Of a DNA stretch of 45,368 nucleotides, positions 17,843 to 25,340 are shown one piece after another (positions within the stretch are counted from its first letter, which is position 1; the number at the start of each line of letters is the position of its first letter). The translations under genes and the position numbers were made by a program. The notes under the pieces were generated by a model. It ran no database searches and was not told the DNA's origin. It was given only the letters and a program-made list of their open reading frames with translations. The stretch is from Gammaproteobacteria bacterium. GTDB lineage: Bacteria > Pseudomonadota > Gammaproteobacteria > Steroidobacterales > Steroidobacteraceae. The stretch covers positions 1 through 45,368 of the forward strand of contig JABCZO010000034.1 of NCBI GenBank assembly GCA_013289615.1, in the 5' to 3' direction.

Positions 17843-19375
17843 ATGTCGAATCAGGTTGTGGGGCCGCGTCTTCTGGGCGCCGTCGCACTCGTCACCCTGT
17901 TTGCGGCGTGTTCGCCGCAGTCCTCTACCGCCGCGGCCAGCGCCGATCCGGCCAAGGTCGTGCTCACCGCTGCGGTGACCCCCAGTCCGGCGGCAACGGC
18001 TGCCGCCCAGCGCGGCCTGCCCGACTTCGCCGATCTGGTGGCGCAGGTCGGCTCCGCCGTGGTCAACGTGCAGGTGGTGCAGAAGGCGCCGGGTGCGCAG
18101 GGTCCGGACGAGAGCGAGGAAGACTCGGACGATCCGTTCAACGACTTTTTCCGCCGCTTCGGCCTGCCGCGTCCCAATATGCCGCAACCCAGGAATAACG
18201 TGCCGGTACACGGCATCGGCTCGGGCTTCATCATCAGTCCCGACGGCTACATCCTGACCAACACCCACGTGGTCAGCAACTCCTCCAAGATCACCGTGAA
18301 GCTGACCGACCGGCGCGAATTCGATGCCAAGATCGTCGGCCAGGATGAGCGTACCGACGTGGCGGTGATCAAGATCGTCGCCAAGGGCGACCTGCCGGTC
18401 GTGCGTCTGGGCGACTCCAACAAACTGCGGCCCGGCCAGTGGGTGCTCGCGATCGGCTCACCGTTCGGCTTCGAGAACTCGGTCACTGCAGGCGTGGTCA
18501 GTGCCACGGCGCGCGGCAACGTCGGCGGCGAAGGCGGCAACAACGGCTACGTGCCCTTCATACAGACCGACGTCGCCGTGAACCCGGGCAATTCCGGCGG
18601 TCCGCTGTTCAATCTCAACGGTGAGGTGGTCGGCATCAATTCGCAGATCTACAGCCGCAGTGGTGGCTATGAAGGCATTTCATTTGCGATCCCGATTGAC
18701 GTCGCCAGCAACGTCGCCGATCAGCTGATCAAGAGCGGGCATGTGAGCCGCGGGCGCATCGGCGTGACCATCCAGGAGGTGACGGCTGCCACGGCCGAGA
18801 ACCTCGGGCTGGATCGGCCGCGCGGCGCGGCGGTGGCCTCGGTGGAGTCCGGCGGCCCGGCCGATAAGGCCGGCATCGAACCGCTCGACATCATCATCAG
18901 CGTGAACGGCAAGCCGGTCGAGACGTCGGAGCAGTTGCCGTCGATGATCGCCGAGATCAAGCCCGGCCAGCCGGCGCAGCTCGAGGTGTGGCGCGACAAG
19001 GCGGTCAAGCACATCAACGTCACGGTCGAGGAGCTCAAAGACAAGGCCACCGAGGCGAGCCTGCGCCGCGGCGGCGGCGGCAGTGGCGAGCAAGGCGAGG
19101 CCGCGACGGTGAATCGCATCGGCCTGTCGGTGCGCGCGCTGTCGGCGGCCGAGAAAACCCAGCTCAAGGCACGCGGCAATATCGTGGTGGTCAACGCCAA
19201 GGGACCGGCCGCCGAGGCGGGACTGCGCGGCGGCGATGTGATCCTGAGCATCAATCGCATTAAGGTCGACACGATTGCCGGCTTCGAGGCGGCGGTAAAG
19301 AACGCCAGCCACGATGCGACGCTACTGATCCAGCGCGAAGGCCAGCAGTCGATCGTCACCATTACGCTGCAATGA
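17843..19375 (+). CDS. Do-family periplasmic serine protease (DegP/MucD-like), possibly membrane-anchored
   Basis: The 510-residue product has a trypsin-like domain with catalytic His142 (TNTHVV), Asp172 (ERTDVAV) and Ser251 (NPGNSGGP), then two PDZ domains (about 275-370 and 410-505). It would degrade or chaperone misfolded envelope proteins. The N-terminal signal ends LFAACSPQ; Cys23 follows a lipobox-like FAAC with Phe at -3, so it may be a lipoprotein and not a soluble protease. CGGAG precedes the ATG. It lies 23 nt after lnt. Whether it is the DegP, DegQ or MucD orthologue cannot be settled here. Confidence 0.93.
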   Translation: MSNQVVGPRLLGAVALVTLFAACSPQSSTAAASADPAKVVLTAAVTPSPAATAAAQRGLPDFADLVAQVGSAVVNVQVVQKAPGAQGPDESEEDSDDPFNDFFRRFGLPRPNMPQPRNNVPVHGIGSGFIISPDGYILTNTHVVSNSSKITVKLTDRREFDAKIVGQDERTDVAVIKIVAKGDLPVVRLGDSNKLRPGQWVLAIGSPFGFENSVTAGVVSATARGNVGGEGGNNGYVPFIQTDVAVNPGNSGGPLFNLNGEVVGINSQIYSRSGGYEGISFAIPIDVASNVADQLIKSGHVSRGRIGVTIQEVTAATAENLGLDRPRGAAVASVESGGPADKAGIEPLDIIISVNGKPVETSEQLPSMIAEIKPGQPAQLEVWRDKAVKHINVTVEELKDKATEASLRRGGGGSGEQGEAATVNRIGLSVRALSAAEKTQLKARGNIVVVNAKGPAAEAGLRGGDVILSINRIKVDTIAGFEAAVKNASHDATLLIQREGQQSIVTITLQ

Positions 19376-19383
19376 GCTGACGT

Positions 19384-19411
19384 ACCCGCAGCCGGTGCTA
19401 CGGCAGCGGGT
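19384..19411 (+). terminator. Stem-loop between the DegP-like gene and leuS
   Basis: ACCCGC (19384-19389) pairs with GCGGGT (19406-19411), and the inner GCCG/CGGC extends the stem past a single A-A mismatch around a six-base loop. It starts 8 nt after the protease stop. There is no T-run, so it may be a weak or factor-assisted terminator or a 3'-end stabiliser. Confidence 0.4.
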
Positions 19412-19422
19412 GTGCCGTCGTG

Positions 19423-19428
19423 TATTCT
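19423..19428 (+). promoter_or_regulatory. -10-like element placed for a leaderless leuS mRNA
   Basis: TATTCT ends exactly 6 nt before the leuS ATG, with TGCCCG between. A standard -10 would put the transcription start at or within a base of the ATG. No ribosome-binding site precedes the ATG, and no good -35 was found. Confidence 0.4.
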
Positions 19429-19434
19429 TGCCCG

Positions 19435-22053
19435 ATGCAGGAGCGATACGACCCGGCTGCCGTTGAACAGGCAGCGCAGCAATATTGGGATAAGCACGAC
19501 TCATACCTGGCGCGCGAGGACGCGAGCCGGCAGAAATATTATTGCCTGTCCATGTTCCCGTACCCTTCCGGACGGCTGCACATGGGGCACGTGCGCAACT
19601 ACACCATCGGTGACGTGCTGGCGCGGTTCATGCGCATGCGCGGCTGCAATGTGCTGCAGCCGATGGGTTGGGATGCCTTCGGCCTGCCGGCCGAAAACGC
19701 GGCAATCGCCAACGGCGTGCCGCCGGCTGCCTGGACCCGCGACAACATCGGCTACATGCGCCGGCAGCTGCGCTCGCTCGGCTTTGCGATTGACTGGAAG
19801 CGTGAGCTCGCCACCTGCGACCCGAGCTACTACCGCTGGAACCAGTGGCTGTTCCTGCGCATGCTCGAGCGCGGTATTGCCTACAAGAGAACCGGCCTGG
19901 TCAACTGGGATCCGGTCGACAAGACCGTGCTGGCGAACGAGCAGGTGATCGATGGCCGCGGCTGGCGCACCGGTGCACTGGTCGAGAAGCGCGAGATCCC
20001 GATGTATTACCTGCGCATCACGGCCTACGCCGAGGAGCTGCTGGCCGCGCTCGATGAGCTGCCGGGCTGGCCCGAGCGTGTGCGTGTGATGCAGGCGCAT
20101 TGGATCGGACGCAGTGAGGGCGTCGAGCTGGCCTTCCCCTACGACCTCGATACCCGCGATCAGCTCGGCGCCGACGGGGCGCTGAAAGTGTTTACCACGC
20201 GCGCTGACACGCTGTTCGGCGTCACCTTTATCGCGATCTCAGCCGAACATCCGCTGGCCAGTGCCGCGGCCACGCGCACTGCCGCGCTCGCGGCATTCGT
20301 CGATGAATGCCGGCGCGGCAGTACCATGGAAGCGGACGTCGCCACGGCGCCCAAGCGCGGCATGCCCACCGGCCTGCATGTGCGTCACCCGTTCAGCGGT
20401 GAGGCGATCGAGATCTGGGTCGCGAACTACGTGCTCATGGCCTATGGCGAGGGCGCGGTCATGGGCGTGCCGGCTCACGATGAGCGCGACTTCGAATTCG
20501 CCCAGCGCCATGGCATCGCGATCCGCACCGTGGTGAAGTCCGCGACCGGCGCCTACGAGCTGGTGGGCAAGCAGTGGCAGAGCGCGTACGCCGAGCAGGG
20601 CGTGCTGGTCGATTCGGATAGGTTCTCCGGGCTGGTTTCGCGGGCCGCGATCGAAGCCATCGCCGCGGCGCTCGAGCAGCAGGGCCTGGGTCGCAAGCGC
20701 GTCCAGTGGCGATTGCGCGATTGGGGCATCTCGCGCCAGCGTTACTGGGGCTGTCCGATTCCGTTGATCCATTGCGATCACTGCGGCGATGTGCCGGTGC
20801 CCGACCAACAGCTGCCCGTGGTGCTGCCCGAGAACCTGGTGCCCGATGGCAGCGGCAATCCGCTGCTGCGCGATGCCGCGTTCGTGAATTGCCCATGCCC
20901 GACGTGTGGCCGCCCGGCACGGCGCGAAACCGACACCATGGATACCTTCGTCGATTCCTCGTGGTACTTCCTGCGCTTCGCATGCGCCGACCAGGCCCGC
21001 GCGCCGGTCGACGAGCGGGTGAAGTACTGGCTGCCGGTCGATCAATATATCGGCGGCATCGAGCACGCAATCCTGCATCTGCTGTATTCGCGCTTCTGGA
21101 CCCGCGTCATGCGCGATATGGGACTGGTCGGGCTGTCCGAACCGTTCGCAAGGCTGCTGACGCAGGGCATGGTGCTGAACCATATCTATTATCGCGCGCC
21201 GGCCAATGGCCGCAGGCAGTTCCTGAATCCCGCCGAGGTGGAAGCCCGGTTCGGCGCCGACGGGGTGCGCATCGGCGGCGTGCTGCTGGCGGATCAGCAG
21301 CCGGTCGAGTATGGCGGTCTCGGTACCATGTCGAAGTCCAAGAACAACGGCGTGGATCCGCAGTCGCTGGTCGAGAAATACGGCGCCGATACCGCACGCC
21401 TGTTCACGATGTTCGCCGCCCCGCCCGTGCAGTCACTGGAATGGTCGGATGACGGCGTGCAGGGACAGTTCCGTTTTCTGCGGCGACTGTGGAAGGCGGT
21501 CTACGATCACGTCGCTGCCGGCGGCGCGGTACCGGCGCTGCAGCTCTCCGAGCTATCGACCGAGGCGCGCGAGCTGCGGCGCTCGGCGCATCAGACGCTG
21601 GCCAAGGTGACCAGCGATATCGCCCGTCGCCAGACCTTCAATACCGCCATTGCCGCGGTCATGGAACTGCTCAACGCCGTGGGCCACTACACCCAGAGCG
21701 GCGACAGTGCGCGCGCGGTGCGGCAGGAGGCGCTGCAGATCGCTGTGCTGGCGCTATCACCGATCGTGCCACACATCTGTCATGCTCTGTGGCACGAACT
21801 TGGACACACCACGGCCGTTATCGATGAGCCATGGCCAGAACCCGACCGCGATGCGCTGACGCAGGCCCTGGTCGAGCTGATCGTGCAGGTCAACGGCAAG
21901 CTGCGTGGCCGCGTGCGGTTGCCCGCAGGCGCGCAGCGCCAGATCGCCGTGGACGCGGCACTCGCGGACCCCGGCGTGCGGCGCTTCATTGGCGGCAAGG
22001 AAGTGCGCAGGGCGGTGCATGTGCCGGACAAACTCGTGAACCTGGTGATATGA
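19435..22053 (+). CDS. leuS: Leucyl-tRNA synthetase
   Basis: The 872-residue class Ia synthetase has the HIGH signature as HMGH (PYPSGRLHMGHVRNYTIGD), a CP1 editing domain (about 225-420, with VMGVPAHDERDFEFA), and a KMSKS loop reading TMSKSKNNG, with Thr replacing the first Lys. The C-terminal anticodon-binding and tRNA-contact domains are complete. I chose the ATG at 19435; a GTG at 19420 would add five residues but overlaps the -10-like box. The stop overlaps the lptE ATG (ATGA). Confidence 0.97.
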   Translation: MQERYDPAAVEQAAQQYWDKHDSYLAREDASRQKYYCLSMFPYPSGRLHMGHVRNYTIGDVLARFMRMRGCNVLQPMGWDAFGLPAENAAIANGVPPAAWTRDNIGYMRRQLRSLGFAIDWKRELATCDPSYYRWNQWLFLRMLERGIAYKRTGLVNWDPVDKTVLANEQVIDGRGWRTGALVEKREIPMYYLRITAYAEELLAALDELPGWPERVRVMQAHWIGRSEGVELAFPYDLDTRDQLGADGALKVFTTRADTLFGVTFIAISAEHPLASAAATRTAALAAFVDECRRGSTMEADVATAPKRGMPTGLHVRHPFSGEAIEIWVANYVLMAYGEGAVMGVPAHDERDFEFAQRHGIAIRTVVKSATGAYELVGKQWQSAYAEQGVLVDSDRFSGLVSRAAIEAIAAALEQQGLGRKRVQWRLRDWGISRQRYWGCPIPLIHCDHCGDVPVPDQQLPVVLPENLVPDGSGNPLLRDAAFVNCPCPTCGRPARRETDTMDTFVDSSWYFLRFACADQARAPVDERVKYWLPVDQYIGGIEHAILHLLYSRFWTRVMRDMGLVGLSEPFARLLTQGMVLNHIYYRAPANGRRQFLNPAEVEARFGADGVRIGGVLLADQQPVEYGGLGTMSKSKNNGVDPQSLVEKYGADTARLFTMFAAPPVQSLEWSDDGVQGQFRFLRRLWKAVYDHVAAGGAVPALQLSELSTEARELRRSAHQTLAKVTSDIARRQTFNTAIAAVMELLNAVGHYTQSGDSARAVRQEALQIAVLALSPIVPHICHALWHELGHTTAVIDEPWPEPDRDALTQALVELIVQVNGKLRGRVRLPAGAQRQIAVDAALADPGVRRFIGGKEVRRAVHVPDKLVNLVI

Positions 22054-22607
22054 GCCGGGGCGGCGACAGTGCGAGCCTGACGGTGGCGAGCCTGACGGTG
22101 GCAAGCCTAGCGGTGGCGAGCCTGACGGTGGCAAGCCTGATAGGTGGTTGCGGCTTCCGGCTGGTGGGCAGCGTGCCGCTTCCGCCCTCGCTCGCGGTGG
22201 TCCAGATCGACGCTTCGGATACCCAGTCGGATTTCTACTTCGGGCTGCGCAAGTCGCTGCTGGCCTCTGGTACGCGCATTGATGAGGACAACAAGGATGA
22301 CTCGGCCGCTGTCATCCATATCACCACCGACAATGCGGCCGAGCGCATCCTCACGGTGTCGACCCTGAACGTGCCAACGGAATACGAACTGACGTATATG
22401 CTGAAGTTCTCGGTGAGCTCCGAGGGCCATGAACTCATTGCGCCCGAGGAGCACCGGTTGGTGCGCGATTACAGCTATAGCGAAAGTGCGCTGCTGGCGA
22501 AGGAGCGCGAGAAGTCGATTCTCAGCGAGGCGCTCGCAAACGACCTGGTGAGCGTTGTAATGCGGCGACTGTCGAGCTTGTCCGGCAGGTCGAGCGCGGC
22601 GCACTGA
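22050..22607 (+). CDS. lptE: LPS-assembly lipoprotein LptE with a repeat-encoded signal peptide
   Basis: The 185-residue product matches LptE in position (directly after leuS) and in its lipobox and first mature residues (LIGGCGFRL, acylated Cys34). The mature part has the family's mixed strands and helices (YELTYMLKFSV, then RDYSYSESALLAKEREKSILSEALANDLVSVVMRRL). LptE plugs the LptD barrel in the outer membrane. The signal-peptide core is five copies of a pentapeptide near Ala-Ser-Leu-Thr-Val (residues 8-32), encoded by a 15-bp tandem repeat. The start overlaps the leuS stop. Confidence 0.9.
   Translation: MSRGGDSASLTVASLTVASLAVASLTVASLIGGCGFRLVGSVPLPPSLAVVQIDASDTQSDFYFGLRKSLLASGTRIDEDNKDDSAAVIHITTDNAAERILTVSTLNVPTEYELTYMLKFSVSSEGHELIAPEEHRLVRDYSYSESALLAKEREKSILSEALANDLVSVVMRRLSSLSGRSSAAH
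22071..22142 (+). repeat. lptE: 15-bp tandem repeat inside the lptE signal peptide
   Basis: Units GCGAGCCTGACGGTG occur at 22071, 22086 and 22116; variant GCAAGCCTAGCGGTG is at 22101 and a partial unit starts at 22131. The period is a multiple of three, so copy-number change would lengthen or shorten the hydrophobic core by five residues without a frameshift. Confidence 0.9.
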
Positions 22608-22625
22608 TCCGAAGGACTGGCGGCC

Positions 22626-23108
22626 ATGATGCTGCTCTGCACAGTTGAGCGTCCTGCGCTGATACGGTTGCTCGCCGGCTTTGGACTGGCTCTGCGGCTG
22701 GTGGCCCCGGCCGAGCCGATCCCGGGCTCCTACTGGGGCGAGAGCGAGGCCGGCCTGCAGGGCAATGTGCTGTTCGTGCGCCTCGACACGCCGCTGCACT
22801 CGATGCTGCATGAGGCCGCGCACTACGTCTGTATGACGCCGGAACGCCGCGCCGGCCTCGACCGCGACGCCGGCGGCGATGACGCTGAGGAAGGCGCGGT
22901 GTGCTACCTGCAGATACTGATGACGGACGCGCTCGACGGGATCGCCCGGCCGCAGATGTATGAGGATATGGATCGCTGGGGCTACAGTTTTCGTCTCGGT
23001 TGCACCCGCGCCTGGTTCGAGCAGGATGCGGCGGACGCTCGCCGCTGGTTGATCGAGCGCGGACTCATCGATGACCGGCAGCATCCGACCGGCGCGCTGC
23101 GGGGCTGA
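22626..23108 (+). CDS. Small HExxH (zincin-like) protein, function unknown
   Basis: I do not recognise the 160-residue product as a named family. Residues 58-70 (LHSMLHEAAHYVC) contain an HExxH zinc-protease motif (His62, Glu63, His66), and a second acidic helix begins at Glu88-Glu89 (AEEGAVCYLQILM), spaced as in gluzincin-type sites. No signal peptide is obvious, although residues 11-28 are fairly hydrophobic. GAAGGA lies about 10 nt before the ATG; a second ATG follows at 22629. It is 18 nt after lptE and probably cotranscribed. Proteolytic activity is an inference. Confidence 0.7.
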   Translation: MMLLCTVERPALIRLLAGFGLALRLVAPAEPIPGSYWGESEAGLQGNVLFVRLDTPLHSMLHEAAHYVCMTPERRAGLDRDAGGDDAEEGAVCYLQILMTDALDGIARPQMYEDMDRWGYSFRLGCTRAWFEQDAADARRWLIERGLIDDRQHPTGALRG

Positions 23109-23128
23109 CGGTCATGCAGCGCTGCCGG

Positions 23129-23824
23129 TCATACGCCGATGCGGTCGATTTCCTCGTAGGCGCGTTTGATCCAGACCCACAGCCGTTGTTGCTCGAGCAG
23201 CCCGAGCGTGGCATCGGCACCCGCGCCATTGTGCATCGCCGCCCAGAAGCTGCGGCTGTTGGCGTCGATCTTGTGCATGGTCGCATCCGCCAGGCGCTGT
23301 AGCGGCATGCTGCTGGCGCCCATCTGTTCCGCGCGCGCACGCTGGCCGGAGGACTCGAGCAACTCGAAGCGCTCGCCGCGCAACTGGTTGAGGACCAGCA
23401 CCAGTTTGATCTTGTGGCCGAACTGATCGAGACATTGTCGCAGCAATTCGACCGAATCAAAGCCGTTGTCCATCACATGCCAATAGACCAGCGACAGCTT
23501 CAGGTCCGGCGCAAGCTCCAGTAACCGCGAATCGGTCATCCAGCGCGACAGCGGCTGCTGCGCCTGCGCGGCCAGGTCGACCAGGATCGTGCGCGCCGGG
23601 TCGGCGGCGGCCAGATCGACCAGCCGATCGAGGCTCTGATAGTCGTCGATGACGGCCGGCGCGGAATAGGTGGCATAGAAGCGCAACAGCGCACCGTGCG
23701 TTCGGTCGCAATCGAATCCTAGAAACGGCTGCCCGTGATCGATGAAGTATTGCGCGAGAATGCGGGCCATGAGGGATTTGCCGACGCCGCCCTTCTCGCC
23801 ACCGATGAAATGGATCGTGCTCAT
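23129..23824 (-). CDS. Orphan ParA/MinD-superfamily ATPase
   Basis: The 231-residue protein starts MSTIHFIGGEKGGVGKS, the deviant Walker A (KGGVGKS, residues 11-17) of ParA/MinD/ArsA-type ATPases. The A'-like segment FDCDRTHG and a Walker-B-like strand (TILVDLAAQ) follow. No ParB partner, parS cluster or plasmid gene is nearby, so it is an orphan of unknown cargo; protein positioning or a regulatory role is possible. It converges on the HExxH gene (20-bp gap) and diverges from the C13 peptidase (121-bp gap). A TAAACT box lies exactly 6 nt before its ATG. Confidence 0.82.
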   Translation of the reverse strand: MSTIHFIGGEKGGVGKSLMARILAQYFIDHGQPFLGFDCDRTHGALLRFYATYSAPAVIDDYQSLDRLVDLAAADPARTILVDLAAQAQQPLSRWMTDSRLLELAPDLKLSLVYWHVMDNGFDSVELLRQCLDQFGHKIKLVLVLNQLRGERFELLESSGQRARAEQMGASSMPLQRLADATMHKIDANSRSFWAAMHNGAGADATLGLLEQQRLWVWIKRAYEEIDRIGV

Positions 23825-23830
23825 GCGCGA

Positions 23831-23836
23831 AGTTTA
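23831..23836 (-). promoter_or_regulatory. -10-like element placed for a leaderless ParA-like mRNA
   Basis: Read on the minus strand, TAAACT is followed by TCGCGC and then the ATG at 23824. That spacing puts +1 at the start codon. No ribosome-binding site or good -35 is visible. Confidence 0.4.
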
Positions 23837-23945
23837 GCGGATAGTCGGCGAGCGCGGCGCGCCGCGGCGGTTGCCGCGTTGCTATTTCAGTCGTGCCCGT
23901 TGCGGCTACAGTTTTTTCGCTTTGGTGCAGTCGGAGTCGAGCCCG

Positions 23946-25328
23946 ATGGAAGTAATTGGAACTAATCGAAATTCAAATTGGTTTTCAAGACTGCTGCGGT
24001 TGTTGACATTACGCCGGGTTGAGGATCTGGCCGGGATGGCCAGCGATGCGTCGGTCGCCGGCTGCGCCGCCGTGGCCCTGGCGCTGTGGGTCATCGTTGA
24101 CCGGCTGCAGTGGGGAGCCGGCGTGGAATTCGACACCTTCGGCATCTCGATGCTGGCATTGATCGCGCTGCTGGTGCTCGCGCTGGCCTATGTGAGCGCG
24201 CGCCTGTCCACGCCGCCGCTGCCAATGCGTTGCACCTTGCTGATCGCCGTGGCGTTGCTGCCGCTGTTCATTATCATGAGCGCGCTTATAGACAGCTACA
24301 TCGCCGAGCGCTGGCGCACGCTCGCGTCGCTGCTGCTCGATGCCGGCCTGTTGCTGTATGCAGCGCATTCGCTGCGCGCCGTATCGGGCAAGCTGCAGCT
24401 TCGGGCGCTGCTCGCTGCTACGGCGCTGCTGAGCGCATATCTCTGGCTCGGACAGCTGATAGACCTGCGCCCGACGCTGTGGGCTCCTCCTGACAACGTC
24501 GATGAACCTGATTCGTCAATGTCGCCGCAGGTTGCCGAATCACTGCTGTTCGAGCAGCGCGATCGCCTCGATGAGGCGCTGGAGGCGGTGGCAGACAGCA
24601 GCGCGGAGGGCGGCGGCGGTCAGGGCGGCGCAGATGCTGGCCCGCCGGCAGTGTTCTTTGTCGGCTTTGCGGGCGTTGCCTCGCAAAAGGTATTCGCCGA
24701 GGAGATCAAGCTGGCGGCGCACGTCGTCGGGCAGCGTTTCGACAGCGCCTCGCGCCAGCTGCTGCTGATCAATGATCATCGCGACCTCGATCGCTATCCG
24801 TTGGCGACCGTGTCGGGACTGCGCTATGCGCTGGGCGAAGTCGCAAAAAAAATGAATCCGGATCGTGACATCCTGTTCCTGTCGCTGTCGTCGCACGGAT
24901 CCGATGAGCCGCTGCTATCGGTTTCCAACGGCATACTGCCGCTGCAACAGCTGAGCGGGGAGAATTTGGCCTCGGCGCTGCGCGACTCCGGAATAAAATG
25001 GCGCGTGATCGTGATCTCCGCCTGCCATGCCGGCGCATTCATTGCGCCGCTGAAGAATTCCAACACCATACTGATCACCGCGGCCGCCGCCAACAAGACC
25101 TCGTTCGGATGTTCGGACGATCGTGACCTGACCTACTTCGGCGAGGCGTTCTATCGTGATGCGCTGCCGCGGGCAAAGGATCTGCAGCAGGCCTTTACAC
25201 TTACCCGATCGGCGATCGCCGCGCGGGAACTCGCCGAGCATGTGGCGGCCTCGAACCCGCAGGCCTATTTTGGCGCGCAGGTCGAGCAGCTGCTGGCGCG
25301 GCGGCCATTGCGTTCGCCGGCTCCGTAA
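23946..25328 (+). CDS. Membrane-anchored C13-family (legumain/caspase-like) cysteine peptidase
   Basis: The 460-residue protein has about five hydrophobic spans in residues 38-173 and a linker (about 181-232) rich in acidic residues and glycine. A clan-CD peptidase domain follows (about 235-455). The catalytic dyad is visible as His317 (FLSLSSHGSD) and Cys360 (VIVISACHAGAF), the C13 pattern. Family members cleave after Asn or Asp; GPI8 transamidase and legumain are relatives. Topology is unresolved, so the peptidase may face cytoplasm or periplasm. I chose the ATG at 23946 because GGAG lies about 10 nt upstream. The first 70 bases are unusually AT-rich. Substrate is unknown. Confidence 0.85.
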   Translation: MEVIGTNRNSNWFSRLLRLLTLRRVEDLAGMASDASVAGCAAVALALWVIVDRLQWGAGVEFDTFGISMLALIALLVLALAYVSARLSTPPLPMRCTLLIAVALLPLFIIMSALIDSYIAERWRTLASLLLDAGLLLYAAHSLRAVSGKLQLRALLAATALLSAYLWLGQLIDLRPTLWAPPDNVDEPDSSMSPQVAESLLFEQRDRLDEALEAVADSSAEGGGGQGGADAGPPAVFFVGFAGVASQKVFAEEIKLAAHVVGQRFDSASRQLLLINDHRDLDRYPLATVSGLRYALGEVAKKMNPDRDILFLSLSSHGSDEPLLSVSNGILPLQQLSGENLASALRDSGIKWRVIVISACHAGAFIAPLKNSNTILITAAAANKTSFGCSDDRDLTYFGEAFYRDALPRAKDLQQAFTLTRSAIAARELAEHVAASNPQAYFGAQVEQLLARRPLRSPAP

Positions 25329-25340
25329 CCACGAGCGCGC

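Noticed and set aside
21329..21355. TMSKS as evidence of a non-functional leuS
   Set aside because: All other catalytic and editing motifs are intact, and the key second Lys is kept, so the gene should be active.
22071..22142. A CRISPR-like or regulatory repeat reading of the 15-bp units
   Set aside because: Units are directly adjacent without spacers, in frame, and encode the lptE signal peptide, so a coding tandem repeat explains them.
23129..23824. Plasmid partition locus or integrated plasmid
   Set aside because: There is no parB, parS-like cluster, replication gene or integrase nearby; the flanks are chromosomal housekeeping genes.
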